DNA of 14,332 nt. Origin: Lachnobacterium bovis (lineage in GTDB: Bacteria; Bacillota; Clostridia; Lachnospirales; Lachnospiraceae). Location: positions 1-14,332 of the forward strand of contig NZ_FOGW01000033.1 of NCBI RefSeq assembly GCF_900111325.1, written 5' to 3'. Positions 13,902 to 14,332 of this stretch are shown here, piece after piece. A program made the translations under genes and the position numbers. A model generated the notes under the pieces. That model saw only the letters and a list, made by a program, of their open reading frames with translations. It was not told the origin of the DNA and did no database searches. Position 1 is the first letter of the stretch, and each line of letters starts with the position of its first letter.

Positions 13902-13990
13902 GCTGACAGCGAAGTGCTCACAAGCAAAGGAAACTAGCAAGTGAGAGAGACTTCGATCAGACATCTTTCGCCAGATGATGGCAAGTTTTT
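13902..13990 (+). ncRNA. Candidate structured RNA or attenuator between the two rRNA promoters
   Basis: A long stem-loop is built from CTGA (13903-13906)/TCAG (13957-13960), CGAAGT (13910-13915)/ACTTCG (13950-13955) and CTCAC (13917-13921)/GTGAG (13941-13945), 15 pairs in all with internal bulges. It is followed by a terminator-like hairpin: CTT..GCCA (13965-13973) pairs with TGGCAAG (13979-13985) and runs into T5 (13986-13990). An alternative hairpin, CATCT (13962-13966)/AGATG (13973-13977), uses the same bases and would break the terminator. It could be a free ~90-nt small RNA from P1 or a regulated leader of the rRNA operon. I do not recognise a known RNA family. Confidence 0.45.
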
Positions 13991-14061
13991 ATTTAGAAAC
14001 GATTCGATATAAAGCACCTTGATTGGCAGCAATGAATTAAAAAAATAAAAACAAAAAAGTG

Positions 14062-14090
14062 TTGACAAACACTAAGAAAGGTGATAAGAT
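14062..14090 (+). promoter_or_regulatory. Proximal rRNA-operon promoter P2
   Basis: TTGACA (14062-14067), a 17-nt spacer and TAAGAT (14085-14090) match the sigma-A consensus closely and lie about 180 nt before 16S rRNA. The -35 box sits inside a perfect inverted repeat, AGTGTT-GACA-AACACT (14058-14073). Confidence 0.75.
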
Positions 14091-14096
14091 ATAGAA

Positions 14097-14217
14097 GTTG
14101 TCGCTGATAAGCGAAACAAAAACTTTGATAACTAAATAGTGAAAAACCTTGAAAGATTCTAAAGAGAATTATTCAAGTAATCAAAAGATTACACGAACAG
14201 CATCTGAGAAAAGATGC
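14097..14217 (+). promoter_or_regulatory. rRNA leader with boxB/boxA-like antitermination elements
   Basis: A small hairpin, TCGC-TGATAA-GCGA (14101-14114), is followed by CTTTGATAACT (14123-14133), which resembles a boxA element; the boxB-boxA order is as in other rRNA leaders. Two more hairpins follow: GTAATC-AAAA-GATTAC (14177-14192) and GCATCT-GAGAAA-AGATGC (14200-14217). These probably help fold or process the precursor. The boxA match is approximate. Confidence 0.45.
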
Positions 14218-14271
14218 ACCTTTAAACAGTAACAAGGAAATTAGCCAAGCTAAGTTCTGAGAATCAAATTT

Positions 14272-14332
<61 letters not shown>

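Overview
The window looks like a chromosomal stretch from a low-GC, anaerobic Gram-positive bacterium of the class Clostridia, most likely a Lachnospiraceae relative. The reasons are the very AT-rich codon use, strong AGGAGG-type ribosome sites, TTGACA/TATAAT-type promoters, a pyruvate formate-lyase pair, and a 16S rRNA 5' end typical of that class. The genus cannot be fixed from this sequence.

Layout. (1) 1-330: 3' remnant of an IS200/IS605-type tnpA with a strongly structured right end. (2) 351-584, minus strand: a tRNA-Leu(CAA) gene with its own promoter and terminator. (3) 828-5232: two large membrane proteins, an LTA-synthase-like phosphoglycerol transferase and a YfhO-family protein, suggesting a cell-surface polymer synthesis and decoration pair. 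(4) 5258-8595: pflB-pflA, the glycyl-radical pyruvate formate-lyase and its radical SAM activase, behind two promoter-like sequences and separated by a perfect hairpin. (5) 8623-11948: a five-gene queuosine-precursor operon, queD-queE-folE-queC-queF. It covers every committed step from GTP to preQ1 and is preceded by a promoter, a structured leader and an intrinsic terminator, which is the layout of a riboswitch or attenuator. (6) 12204-12821: a cytidylate-kinase-like protein. (7) 12822-13528: a gene-free stretch with degenerate tandem repeats and a large nested terminator-like hairpin. (8) 13529-13669: a 46-codon FeoB-associated Cys-rich membrane protein that is absent from the long-ORF set. 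(9) 13670-14332: the upstream region of an rRNA operon, with two tandem promoters. Between them is a structured RNA with its own terminator-like hairpin and a mutually exclusive alternative fold. After the second promoter come boxB/boxA-like leader elements and the first ~61 nt of 16S rRNA.

How the genes work together. FolE makes dihydroneopterin triphosphate from GTP; QueD converts it to carboxy-tetrahydropterin; QueE makes 7-carboxy-7-deazaguanine; QueC makes preQ0; QueF reduces it to preQ1. PflA installs the glycyl radical in PflB for anaerobic pyruvate cleavage. The best candidates for something undescribed are the que leader (8658-8766), which has preQ1-I-like pseudoknot topology but no clean match to the class I consensus as remembered, and the terminator-bearing structured RNA between the two rRNA promoters (13902-13990).
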